DNA of 64,000 nucleotides, taken from contig NZ_CP021247.1 of NCBI RefSeq assembly GCF_017309955.1, positions 3,664,093 through 3,728,092 on the forward strand. The letters run 5' to 3'. The notes under the pieces are model-generated. The model was not told the origin of the DNA, ran no database searches, and was given only the letters and a program-made list of their open reading frames with translations. The position numbers and the translations under genes were made by a program. The stretch's first letter is position 1. Each line of letters starts with the position of its first letter. Shown here in pieces: positions 19,101 to 26,249 of the stretch. The stretch comes from Novosphingobium sp. KA1 (lineage in GTDB: Bacteria; Pseudomonadota; Alphaproteobacteria; Sphingomonadales; Sphingomonadaceae).

Positions 19101-19398
19101 CATGACCGTGGGCATCGATTTCATGGGCGCCAAGGGCCGTGACGACAACTGGTTCCGCATGGAAACCGAAGGCGGCTGGCGCGAGGTCGTCAGCGGCGGC
19201 GTGGGCGCGACCACCGCCCGCTTCGACGGCGGGCAGGACTTCCGTCTCACCGGCGACGACGCGACGAGCGGCTGGTACGCCCGCCTGCGCGCCATCGGCG
19301 GCACCGTGGGCCTCACTCTCGGCGGCGAACTCTCGGCCGAGGATCGCCACGGCCACACCAACCTTGCCCTGCGCGGTTCGGTGGCGATCGGCTGGTAA
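16192..19398 (+). CDS. Autotransporter outer-membrane beta-barrel protein
   Basis: A 1068-residue type V secreted protein. A signal peptide (RYLLASTALLAVAAAANAAHAED, about residues 3-25) is followed by a long passenger of Gly/Ala/Thr/Asn-rich beta-helix repeats (GTISA, GTITVKGNNSAGIRIGG, GNDTFTIADGTVTGNVTFGGGNDTL). Two aspartate-rich calcium-loop-like insertions are present, DTDKDGDLDG near 115-124 and DSDPNKADEDGDGIDDAKEG near 269-288. The last ~280 residues form the autotransporter barrel (NLSFWGSDKGTGASAAYNLQGYAMSLSAEYATN...) and end in LRGSVAIGW, a typical barrel C-terminus. The start ATG follows GAAGGGACGAAG. It is probably a surface-exposed adhesin-like protein; no protease triad was noticed in the passenger. 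Confidence 0.93.
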   Translation: MPRYLLASTALLAVAAAANAAHAEDVTTKKTAPLLTSTIKSGAADAINVTKDGSVVLTSGTAITMDSNNAVANAGTLSISNADGATGIRALAGTSGDIVNTGTITIDETYTPTDTDKDGDLDGPFALGANRTGIRIDGDHTGKLTQSGTITVKGNNSAGIRIGGTLNGAFLHDGTTSVLGDNTVGVETGAVNGNVRLAGSVSAQGANAVAARFGGDVTGAMVIQGTVASTGYRYTAAPADPSKLDADDLLQGGSALVIGGNVSGGIVLAVPPKDSDPNKADEDGDGIDDAKEGTAKIASYGKAPAMVIGAAGRDVAIGPVAGTASGFGLQIEGSVLGDGVYTGVDGNGLSIAGLGGNVTIANGIGVTGSVSGNSKDAAATAIRLGAGASTPQLQNGGTISAASGNTAASLATAVKIEAGASLPALRNSGTIKAATGENGTAVAIRDASGTLTLIENSGTISATGAKADTGRNIAIDLSGTTSDVTIRQTEVAATYTAPAITGDVRLGSGNDTFTIADGTVTGNVTFGGGNDTLALSGDAVQTGKVTFGSGTDAMRLAGTSRFTGTADFGGGADSLTLADSAVFSGALANSGGLAVKVTGGTLDVNKPASIASLEVGAKGVLAVTLDKAAGQGTALTVAGNAAFAEGAKLSLRLADVTTAEGNYTVLTAGSLTGRDKLETATDLVPFMFKATLDEDAPANVIVVDVARRTVQELGLNRSQSTAYNAIFAALAKDDDIEKVFLGDTSGDAFREHVSEMLPDHAGGAFEGISMGVRTLTRQLQDPQGPVFGDSRLVTRANLSFWGSDKGTGASAAYNLQGYAMSLSAEYATNIGYFGGTLAYLWNRYTRGAASEIKSNSWELAGHWRHESGPVAAYARGSIGRASYDSERKFVGVADAATINRAIEGSWNGNFVTFAGGASWEGGGKYFYFRPGVSVDYIRLKEDGYTETGGGKALDLTVASRTSDELGVNGGMTVGIDFMGAKGRDDNWFRMETEGGWREVVSGGVGATTARFDGGQDFRLTGDDATSGWYARLRAIGGTVGLTLGGELSAEDRHGHTNLALRGSVAIGW

Positions 19399-19492
19399 GC
19401 CTTTCGCCTTTCCGAACCGCCTGCGGCGCGCCGGGCAGAGCGGCTCCCCCCGCCCTTCCCGCCTCTCTCCCGGCGCGCCGCATCCTGTTTGT

Positions 19493-19667
19493 GAAAATGC
19501 CATGTGGCATTTTCGCCGCGGCACCGGCCCGCTCCCCCACCCGACCACCCAACGATTGTACCTTAGTGGGTGGTCGGCCCCCTCAGCGAAAAGGTCCCCC
19601 AGACCTTTTCGTGTTCTTCGGGACGGGAGCGGGCCGGTGCCGCCAAAATCCGCCCACGGCGGATTTT
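19493..19667. repeat. Nested multi-hairpin element (five stems)
   Basis: Five perfect stems lie within 175 bases. (1) GAAAATGCCA/TGGCATTTTC, 19493-19514. (2) A 19-bp outer stem, GCGGCACCGGCCCGCTCCC at 19518-19536 with its exact complement at 19625-19643. Inside it lie (3) CCGACCACCCA/TGGGTGGTCGG, 19541-19577, and (4) CGAAAAGGTC/GACCTTTTCG, 19587-19611. (5) AAAATCCGCC/GGCGGATTTT, 19645-19667. The layout is a branched cruciform-like fold flanked by two hairpins, and it has no credible gene. It fills most of the gap between the autotransporter and the GST gene. Confidence 0.85.
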
Positions 19668-19746
19668 CAAACAGACTCGTACCGGTTTACGAACAAGCCC
19701 TGATGCCCGATACTCACTGAATCCAATAGAGAATCGAGGCAGAACA

Positions 19747-20718
19747 ATGGGTAAGCTGGTCGATGGCGTCTGGCACGACGTCTGGTACGACACGAAATCG
19801 ACCGGCGGCCGGTTCGTGCGCAAGGATTCCGCGTTCCGCGACTGGGTAACCGCGGACGGCGCCCCGATCCACGAAGGCGGGCGCGGCTTCAAGGCCGAGG
19901 CGGGGCGCTATCACCTCTACGTCAGCCTCGCCTGCCCCTGGGCCCACCGCACGCTGATCGTCCGCGCGCTCAAGGGGCTGGAGGCGATGATCGACGTCTC
20001 GGTGGTCAACTGGCTGATGCTCGAACGCGGCTGGACGTTCGATCCCGCCCCCGGCGTCATTGCCGACAGCGTGAACCACGCGGCCAACCTCCACGAAGTC
20101 TACGTCAAGGCCGACCCGCACTATACCGGCCGGGTGACGGTGCCGATCCTGTGGGACAAGCAGACCGGGACCATCGTCAGCAACGAATCCGCCGAGATCA
20201 TCCGCATGTTGGGCGCGGCCTTCGACGGCCTCGGCGCGCGGGCGGGAGACTTCTATCCCGAAGCCCTGCGCGCAGAGATCGATGCGGTGAACGCGCGGGT
20301 CTACGACACCGTCAACAACGGCGTCTACAAGGCCGGTTTCGCGACCTCGCAAGAGGCCTACGAGGAAGCCTTCGGCCAATTGTTCGAGAGCCTCGACTGG
20401 CTGGAGGACCGCCTGTCCCGCCAGCCCTGGCTGGTCGGCGATGCCATGACCGAGGCCGACATCCGCCTGTTCACCACGCTGATCCGCTTCGATGCGGTCT
20501 ATGTCGGCCACTTCAAGTGCAACTTGCGCCGGATCGCGGACTATCCCGCGCTACAGGCCTATCTGCGCGCCATCTACCAGACGCCCGGCGTGGCGGGGAC
20601 GGTCAACTTCCAGCACATCAAGGGCCACTATTACGAAAGCCACCGCAGCATCAATCCGACCGGGATTGTGCCGGCGGGACCGCAGCTCGATCTGGAGACG
20701 CCGCAAGGGCGCGGCTGA
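19747..20718 (+). CDS. Glutathione S-transferase, glutathionyl-hydroquinone reductase type
   Basis: A 323-residue omega-type GST (Xi class, YqjG/PcpF-like), which reduces glutathionyl-(hydro)quinones using GSH. The catalytic motif is YVSLACPWAHRTLIVRALKGLE, with the cysteine of ACPWAH near residue 61. Other family marks are SVVNWLMLERGWTF, VTVPILWDKQTGTIVSNESAEIIRM, and the C-terminal helical domain LRRIADYPALQAYLRAIYQTPGVAGTVNFQHIKGHYYESHRSINPTGIVP. The ATG at 19747 follows GAGGCAGAACA; the frame is open further upstream only through the hairpin element. It appears monocistronic and convergent with the Lrp gene. Confidence 0.94.
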   Translation: MGKLVDGVWHDVWYDTKSTGGRFVRKDSAFRDWVTADGAPIHEGGRGFKAEAGRYHLYVSLACPWAHRTLIVRALKGLEAMIDVSVVNWLMLERGWTFDPAPGVIADSVNHAANLHEVYVKADPHYTGRVTVPILWDKQTGTIVSNESAEIIRMLGAAFDGLGARAGDFYPEALRAEIDAVNARVYDTVNNGVYKAGFATSQEAYEEAFGQLFESLDWLEDRLSRQPWLVGDAMTEADIRLFTTLIRFDAVYVGHFKCNLRRIADYPALQAYLRAIYQTPGVAGTVNFQHIKGHYYESHRSINPTGIVPAGPQLDLETPQGRG

Positions 20719-21180
20719 TCAGCCCGCCGCGTCGGTCAGGTAGGCGCGCGGCTTCACGTCGCGCATCGCCAGTGTCGTGGTGAAGTGGCGCACGCCCGGC
20801 AGGCGGCGCAGGCGGTTGCGCAGCAGGTCGTCAAGCTCGGGAACCCCGGCGGTGGCGACCTGCAGGAGATAGTCGAAATCCCCCACCGTCGCGTGGCAGG
20901 CGAGCACTGCGGGTTCGTCCTGCACCGCCTGCTCGAACGCCTCGTGCCGGTCGAACGCGATCGAGACATGGACAAAGGCGCTGGTCGACAGGCCGATCCC
21001 GGCCGGATCGATCACCGCGCGGTACCCGGCAATGACACCGGCCTTTTCCATCGCCTGCACACGCTTCCATGTCGGCGTCTTGGACATGCCCGCCGCCTCG
21101 CCGAGGCTGGCGAACGAGAGCCGCGCGTCATGTTCGAGCGCGCGCAGCAGACGCATGTCGGCGGAATCGAGATCGGGCAT
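20719..21180 (-). CDS. Lrp/AsnC family transcriptional regulator
   Basis: A 153-residue regulator with an N-terminal winged helix-turn-helix (LDSADMRLLRALEHDARLSFASLGEAAGMSKTPTWKRVQAMEKAGVI) and a C-terminal RAM ligand-binding domain (STSAFVHVSIAFDRHEAFEQAV...). It is divergent from the tryptophan dioxygenase-kynureninase genes, the usual arrangement for Lrp-type activators of amino-acid catabolism. It probably responds to tryptophan or kynurenine (inference). Its stop abuts the stop of the convergent GST gene, with no spacer. Confidence 0.93.
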   Translation of the reverse strand: MPDLDSADMRLLRALEHDARLSFASLGEAAGMSKTPTWKRVQAMEKAGVIAGYRAVIDPAGIGLSTSAFVHVSIAFDRHEAFEQAVQDEPAVLACHATVGDFDYLLQVATAGVPELDDLLRNRLRRLPGVRHFTTTLAMRDVKPRAYLTDAAG

Positions 21181-21259
21181 GAAACGAATGTCCTACAGAA
21201 TTTCCCCAAGTCTCTAATCTGTTCCCCGGATCCCCGCAATCACCGTCCAATCAAGACCA

Positions 21260-21273
21260 ATGTTTCGAAGCAT
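21260..21273. promoter_or_regulatory. Candidate Lrp-type operator palindrome
   Basis: ATGTTTCGAAGCAT is a 14-base near-perfect palindrome (one mismatched pair) midway in the 138-base divergent region between the Lrp gene and tryptophan dioxygenase, 45 bases before the dioxygenase start. Confidence 0.4.
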
Positions 21274-21318
21274 CGGTGCTATCGTCCTCCCGACAATCAG
21301 CCACCAAGGGGAGAGATC

Positions 21319-22062
21319 ATGGATCGCGCCAAGGTATACGAACAGCTCGCCGCGCCTGCCGCGCTGGATTACGAAGTCTATCTCAGGACCGACCGCCTGC
21401 TCGCCTGCCAGAAGCCGTGGGACGCGCTGTGCAATGCCGACGAGCTCCAGTTCCAGATCGTCCACCAGGTCGAGGAACTGTGGATGAAGCTGATGGCGGC
21501 GACCGTGCTCGACATCGACGACTGCATCGCCGCGGGGCGCGCCCTCCAGGCCAATACCCTGCTCGGCCGCTGCCACCGGCTGATGCGCATGATGATTGCC
21601 CAGCTCGACCTGCTGGAAACGATGTCGCCGCGCGAATACCAGGAAATCCGCCTCCAGCTCGGCAACGGCAGCGGGCAGGAATCGCCCGGCTTCCGCATCC
21701 TGCTGCGCATCATTCCCGAGCTGTGGCACAGCTTCGACAAGGCCTATGTCTCGGGCGCCGGACGCACCGTGCGCGAGCTCTACGACCAGGGTTTTGCCCA
21801 TGACGAGGCCTATGTCCTGGCCGAAGCGCTGATCGAACTCGACGAACTCTTCGGCAAGTTCCGCTGGCACCACATTTTCCTGATCCATCGGTCGATAGGC
21901 ATGGGTTCTGCATCGCTTAAGGGTCGTTCTGTCGATCTCCTGCAGGCAGGCGCCAGGCACCGTTTCTTCCCCGCGCTGTGGGACGTTCGGGTGGAAATGA
22001 CCGACGACTGGGGCCAGGACTACGGCCGCGTACGCGCCAGCATCGGCACCAAAGCCGCATGA
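21319..22062 (+). CDS. kynA: Tryptophan 2,3-dioxygenase
   Basis: Haem enzyme opening the indole ring of L-tryptophan to N-formylkynurenine. The protein has 247 residues from the ATG at 21319 behind GGGGAGAG. Family marks: LDYEVYLRTDRLLACQKP near the N-terminus, DELQFQIVHQVEELWMKL (substrate-binding helix with QxxH), SPREYQEIRLQLGNGSGQESPGFR, and FRWHHIFLIHRSIGMG with the haem-ligand histidine region. The stop overlaps the start of the kynureninase gene by ATGA, so the two are translationally coupled. Confidence 0.95.
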   Translation: MDRAKVYEQLAAPAALDYEVYLRTDRLLACQKPWDALCNADELQFQIVHQVEELWMKLMAATVLDIDDCIAAGRALQANTLLGRCHRLMRMMIAQLDLLETMSPREYQEIRLQLGNGSGQESPGFRILLRIIPELWHSFDKAYVSGAGRTVRELYDQGFAHDEAYVLAEALIELDELFGKFRWHHIFLIHRSIGMGSASLKGRSVDLLQAGARHRFFPALWDVRVEMTDDWGQDYGRVRASIGTKAA

Positions 22063-23186
22063 GCGACCTGCGCGACCTGTTCCACGTTCCGGCCGAAAAC
22101 GGCGCCTACCTGCTGGCCCACTCGGTCGGCTGCCAGCCCCGCGCCGCCGCCGCCGCGCTGGACACGGGCATGCTGGTGCCCTGGCGGCAGGCAGGCGGCG
22201 ATGCCTGGCCGCTTTGGCTGGAGACGATCGACGGCTTCCGCGAGCAGGTCGCCGCCCTGCTCGGCGTCGAGCCGGCCAGCGTCGCCCCGCAGACCAGCGT
22301 TTCGGCCGCCCTGTTCACGCTGCTTTCGGGCCTCGACCTCGCGCCCGGCAAGAAGGTGGTACTGCTCAGCGAACAGGCGTTCCCGACGATCGGTTTCGTG
22401 CTGGCGCCACTGACGCGGCTCGGCATCACGCCCCGCTTCATTCCCGCCTGTGAAGACCCGTCCAATCCGGCGACATGGGAACGCTACTGCGACGGTGCGG
22501 TCGCCGCGGTGATCGCGATGCATGTCCATTCGAACACCGGCCTCGTCGCGCCGCTGGCCGAGATCGCGGCGCTGGCCCGCCGTCACGGCGCCGTCAGTAT
22601 CGTCGATGCCGCCCAGTCCGCCGGAATCCTGCCGCTTTCGCCTGCCCACTGGGGCGTGGATGCCGTGATCGGATCCTGCGTGAAATGGCTCTGCGGCGGG
22701 CCCGGCGCAGGCTACCTCCATATCCGTGAAACCCTGATCCCGGCGCTGGCCCCGCTCGACGTCGGCTGGTTTTCGCACGAAAATCCCTTCGCTTTCGACA
22801 TCCGCGACTTCCGCTATGCCCCCGACGCGCGCCGCTTCCAGGGCGGCACCCCCTCGGTCGCCCCCTTTGCATTGGCCGCCCAGGGCATTCGCACCGTTCG
22901 GTCGATCGGACAGGAGCAGATCCTCGCCAACAACCGCGCCTGCATCGCCGCTTTCGAGGACGAGTGCGGGCAATCGCTTGGCTGGTCGAACCGGGGCGGC
23001 ACCCTCTGCCTTGCCTGCGACGATCCGCAGGCTCTCTCGGAAATCCTCAAGACCGCCGACTACGCGCACGATTTTCGCGGCAACGTGCTGCGCGCCTCGT
23101 TCCATGCCTGGAACACCGAGGCGCAAGCACGCGCGCTCGCCCGCTTCGTCAAGCAGGCGGGAGCGGCCATCACCCCCGCCCGCTGA
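22059..23186 (+). CDS. kynU: Kynureninase / class V aminotransferase-fold PLP enzyme
   Basis: A 375-residue PLP enzyme of fold type I. The aspartate of VDAAQSAGILPLS and the lysine of SCVKWLCGGPGAGYLHIRE (about 210-228) are the expected cofactor contacts, and the KWLCGGPGA motif is typical of kynureninases, which cleave kynurenine to anthranilate and alanine. The ATG overlaps the dioxygenase stop. It is shorter than many kynureninases (about 410 residues), the difference being at the N-terminus. No arylformamidase (kynB) gene lies in the window to supply kynurenine, so that step must come from elsewhere. Confidence 0.88.
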   Translation: MSDLRDLFHVPAENGAYLLAHSVGCQPRAAAAALDTGMLVPWRQAGGDAWPLWLETIDGFREQVAALLGVEPASVAPQTSVSAALFTLLSGLDLAPGKKVVLLSEQAFPTIGFVLAPLTRLGITPRFIPACEDPSNPATWERYCDGAVAAVIAMHVHSNTGLVAPLAEIAALARRHGAVSIVDAAQSAGILPLSPAHWGVDAVIGSCVKWLCGGPGAGYLHIRETLIPALAPLDVGWFSHENPFAFDIRDFRYAPDARRFQGGTPSVAPFALAAQGIRTVRSIGQEQILANNRACIAAFEDECGQSLGWSNRGGTLCLACDDPQALSEILKTADYAHDFRGNVLRASFHAWNTEAQARALARFVKQAGAAITPAR

Positions 23187-23188
23187 CG

Positions 23189-24286
23189 TCACGTCCTGTT
23201 CGTGGGCTGCAACGCATAGTGCACGGTGTAGCCGATGTGATCGGACAGCATCGTGCCGTCGGCCCGCGGACCGAACGGCACGTCCACCCGGGTCGGCACC
23301 AGCCGCGCGGCGCCGCCGTCAAACACGAACTGCAAGTCACGCGCCCGCTCGCGGATCCACTCGGCGCCGGAAAGCCGGGCCATGCCTTCAGGATCGGCGA
23401 CAAAGCGGCGGCTCAGCGCATCGAGACGCTCGGCGCCGGGCACGCCATCGAGCGCGCCGTGCAGCATCGCGATACGGTCTGCCCGCTGGCCCTGGTTGAA
23501 GTCGCCCGCCAGCACCGTCGGCACCCCGTCGACCCGCAGCCGCGCCAGCATCGCCCCGAGGAATGCCGCCTGCCGCCCGAACGCGGCATCGCTGCGACCG
23601 TTCGAGGTGCCCGACGCCTTGCGGCAATTGAGATGGGTCGTCGCCACCCGCACGGTGCGACCGCGCGGCAGAGCAAGATCGGCGATCAGCACCCCCTTGG
23701 CGGCCAGGCAATCGTAGCCGGCACAATCCTCTGCGGGGAACGCGGCGCGCTCGACCTTGCGGACCGGCAGGTCGGACAGCAGCACCAACCCGCTGTCGAC
23801 TTGCGCCGGCGCTCCCTCGCCCAGATGCCATTCGCGCCAGAGCGAGCGTGCCAGTGACGGCCCTTGGCGCGACTGCGGCCCCTCGATGACGTAAGGATAG
23901 CCTGCCAGCCGGCCGATCGCCTTGGCCTCGGGAATGAAGGCTTCCTGAAGGACCACGACATGCGGCTGAAGGCCCTCCCGGCGCAGCCCCGCCAATCGCT
24001 CTGCAATCGCTGCCAGCGCCGCCGGCCGCCCACTGGCGAGCGGCCAGGGCAGGCCCTTCACGTTGTAGGTCATGACCGAAAGATCACCCGGCCGCACTGC
24101 CGCCGGCGAGACGGGTACCGCCGAATGCGGCGCAGTCACCGCCGTGGCAGGCTGACCGTCGAACAGCCCCGCAAACAGGCCCGCCAGCATCAGGGCCATG
24201 CAGCCCGCCCCCGCCATGCGTACACGCCGCCGCTCATGCGGCCTGCCCCTGATTGGTGCGCCCGCTGCTTCCGATCCATCCGTCAT
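23189..24286 (-). CDS. Exported endonuclease/exonuclease/phosphatase-fold hydrolase
   Basis: A 365-residue EEP-superfamily enzyme (DNase I / sphingomyelinase-like fold). The start ATG at 24286 follows GGGAG. An N-terminal hydrophobic segment (AGCMALMLAGLFAGLF, about 26-41) suggests export or membrane anchoring. EEP motifs: SVMTYNVKGLPWP (Asn), VVLQEAFIP (catalytic Glu), THLNCRK, VLAGDFNQG (Asp/Asn), and TMLSDHIGYTV (Asp/His at the C-terminus). The substrate could be nucleic acid, phospholipid or another phosphodiester. It is convergent with the kynureninase gene, the two stops lying 2 bases apart. Confidence 0.88.
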   Translation of the reverse strand: MTDGSEAAGAPIRGRPHERRRVRMAGAGCMALMLAGLFAGLFDGQPATAVTAPHSAVPVSPAAVRPGDLSVMTYNVKGLPWPLASGRPAALAAIAERLAGLRREGLQPHVVVLQEAFIPEAKAIGRLAGYPYVIEGPQSRQGPSLARSLWREWHLGEGAPAQVDSGLVLLSDLPVRKVERAAFPAEDCAGYDCLAAKGVLIADLALPRGRTVRVATTHLNCRKASGTSNGRSDAAFGRQAAFLGAMLARLRVDGVPTVLAGDFNQGQRADRIAMLHGALDGVPGAERLDALSRRFVADPEGMARLSGAEWIRERARDLQFVFDGGAARLVPTRVDVPFGPRADGTMLSDHIGYTVHYALQPTNRT

Positions 24287-24472
24287 TGTCGCTCCCTTTC
24301 GGGTTTCCGCCCGCCCGCACGCCCAGGCAACCGGTCTGACACGGCGACGATGAAGCCGCGTCAGTTCGGTTTCAGCCCTTGCGGCATGGCCACGCAATCC
24401 AAGACGCCGCCCGTAGCGCCAATCCGGAGCCCCGGCTGGCGAGATGGCGATCTTTAACGATCCAAGCCGATT

Positions 24473-25318
24473 CTATCTTGGCGACACCACTGCCACGCCG
24501 GAATTCCCGCCGGGCATGACGACCGGCATCCTGCTGGCTACCACTTGCGAGGTCTTGCGCTCGATCGACCAGAGCACGCGGTCTGGCCCCTTGGCGCCCT
24601 GCTCCCAGCCCACCGCCTGGCCGTCAGTCGGCAGGGCGATGGTGGCCACATGCTCCAGCACGCTGCCCTTCGCGGGAAGCCGCATCGCATAGGCCTCGGG
24701 CCGATCATGCCCGGTCACGTAGAGCAACCCGTCCTGCCCCCACGAACCGCCGGAGGAACTGCGCGGCGCAAAGCGTTCCAGCACGCTCTGCGGGAAGGTC
24801 CATGCCCCGGTTTCGGCGAGCCTGTCGTCGAGCCGGACCAGCGTGGTGAAGCGATGATCCCGCCCCGGCTCGCCGCCCTTGGCGTCGTAATTCGCGTAAC
24901 AGGCATACCAGGCGCCGTCGTGGCGGCTCAGCCAGGTGAGCGAGCCGTGACCATGGCCGAGCGACTGGCTGCGCAGGACCTTCAGCGTCTTCGCATCGAA
25001 CCACAGCACTTCGCTGCGCATCGGCACTTGCGGATAGTTGGATGCCGCACAGACCAGTTCGCGGCCGTCGACTTCGCAGGAATTGATGTGCGGATAGCGG
25101 ACCGGATCGCCCGACCAGGCGGCCACCCGCTTGCCGCTGCGCGCATCGTAGCGACCGATCTCATGATTGCCGATGGCATAGACCCGGCCGCGGCTGGCAG
25201 TCGCCCCTTGCCGCGCCTCCTCGGCCGGCAGGCGGCGCAGTTCGGTGGCGGCAAGCGCAGAGGGCTCGCTTGCGGCGGGGGCGGAGAGCGCAGCGGCCAG
25301 CAGAAGCAGCGGCGCCAT
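24473..25318 (-). CDS. Secreted protein of unknown function
   Basis: A 281-residue protein from the ATG at 25318, with a clear signal peptide (MAPLLLLAAALSAPAASEP). The mature part has repeated short beta-like segments (GRVYAIGNHEIGRYDARSGKRVAAWSG, VLWFDAKTLKVLRSQSLGHGHGSLTWLSRHDGAWYACYANYD, DGLLYVTGHDRPEAYAMRLP) suggestive of a beta-propeller. I do not recognise the family. Its start overlaps (TGATG) the stop of a TonB-receptor remnant, so it was formerly the downstream partner of that receptor. The 186-base gap between it and the EEP gene's start shows nothing. Confidence 0.75.
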   Translation of the reverse strand: MAPLLLLAAALSAPAASEPSALAATELRRLPAEEARQGATASRGRVYAIGNHEIGRYDARSGKRVAAWSGDPVRYPHINSCEVDGRELVCAASNYPQVPMRSEVLWFDAKTLKVLRSQSLGHGHGSLTWLSRHDGAWYACYANYDAKGGEPGRDHRFTTLVRLDDRLAETGAWTFPQSVLERFAPRSSSGGSWGQDGLLYVTGHDRPEAYAMRLPAKGSVLEHVATIALPTDGQAVGWEQGAKGPDRVLWSIERKTSQVVASRMPVVMPGGNSGVAVVSPR

Positions 25319-25500
25319 CAGTAACGGGCCTGCAGGCCGCCGAAGATCGTGCGGCCGTAGCAGTCGTTCGGAACACTCCAATCGCGCATGGCGCCAGAAT
25401 AAAGTCTCACCGGCTCGTCGGTCAAGTTTCGTCCCTCCAGGAACAGGTTGAGACGCGGCAGGATCTGCGCGCTGCCGCCAATGGCGAAACGCCGTAGGCG
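25318..25500 (-). pseudogene. 3' remnant of a TonB-dependent receptor gene
   Basis: Reading the minus strand toward the TGA at 25320-25318 gives about 60 residues. They include FAIGGSAQILPRLNLFLEG, then RNLTDEPVRLYSG, and end IFGGLQARY, which is the last barrel strands of a TonB receptor with terminal Tyr. Beyond about 25506 the similarity stops and there is no plug or upstream barrel, so the 5' ~90% is missing. The 25501-25761 interval upstream shows no gene. It includes a 10-base tandem duplication (CGGGTGCGAT twice, about 25613-25632) and may mark the deletion scar. Confidence 0.7.
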
Positions 25501-25761
25501 GCGTGGATGACGGAATGATCACCGTTTGATTATGGTTTGGCGACACTGTTGCATCGCGGCGCAACCGGGCCCTCAACCGAGGCCAGCGGTCTGCCGGAGT
25601 GTCTTGCAAACGGGTGCGATCGGGTGCGATCGCCTGCAGGCATCCTCTCACCTTCCCGCCAGGAAGATGACACCTCTGCGTGCTGTCCCTGAACCTTCAG
25701 GCACCGTCTCGCGCGGCGCTTTCCTATGTCTTGGGCCGAGGATCCTGCCCGGCCGAACCCA

Positions 25762-26073
25762 TCAGCGGTTTATCACTGCGCTGATGCGATGGGAAAACGG
25801 ATGACCCGGCGTTGCCCCACGCGAAATGTGCGTGAACAGGCCCGGGTCGAGCAAGGACAGCCGCGCTTCGAGCAGCGGGACATCCTCCCCCTTGCGAACA
25901 TCGATGTGGACATGCAGCTTGCCGTTGAAATCAAGACTGATCGCCGCAGCCTCGGGGAATTCCTCCCGAAGCATCCGCAGGATGTCATCAAGTTGTTCGG
26001 TCAAGCTTTTTGCGTCCGATTGTGCCGCAATCGCGCCACCATCAATGGAATAGATGCGTGCATCTTTCGACAT
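25762..26073 (-). CDS. Hypothetical protein (103 aa)
   Basis: A small soluble protein with a regular alternation of helix and strand: TEQLDDILRMLREEFPEAAAISLDFNGKLHVHIDVRKGEDVPLLEARLSLLDPGLFTHISRG. I do not recognise a family. Composition and the DFNGKLHVHIDVRKGEDV strand suggest a genuine gene, but the ribosome-binding site is weak. The 26074-26249 interval upstream is relatively AT-rich and could hold its promoter. Confidence 0.55.
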   Translation of the reverse strand: MSKDARIYSIDGGAIAAQSDAKSLTEQLDDILRMLREEFPEAAAISLDFNGKLHVHIDVRKGEDVPLLEARLSLLDPGLFTHISRGATPGHPFSHRISAVINR

Positions 26074-26249
26074 AAGGCAGGAAACCCCTGTTAAGTTGCA
26101 CGCACGATCTTAACTGATTCCCCTTAGGGAAGAATGCTATATTTTGAGATGGCGCAAAGAATTTTTCCCCAATTGGATGTAGGATCTAGCGCCGGACCGA
26201 TTTGACCACGCCCTCCTTCGGAGCAGTCTTTTCACCTCCCGGATTCGAA

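Noticed and set aside
16072..19548. A 1158-codon open frame antisense to the autotransporter, and similar long antisense frames over other genes
   Set aside because: These are GC-bias shadows: low-complexity Arg/Ala/Gly/His-rich translations, no family pattern, no ribosome-binding sites, and a convincing gene on the opposite strand.
19570..19746. An N-terminal extension of the GST gene starting at 19570
   Set aside because: It would be encoded by the hairpin element and has no similarity to the family N-terminus (GKLVDGVWHD...), which begins at 19747.
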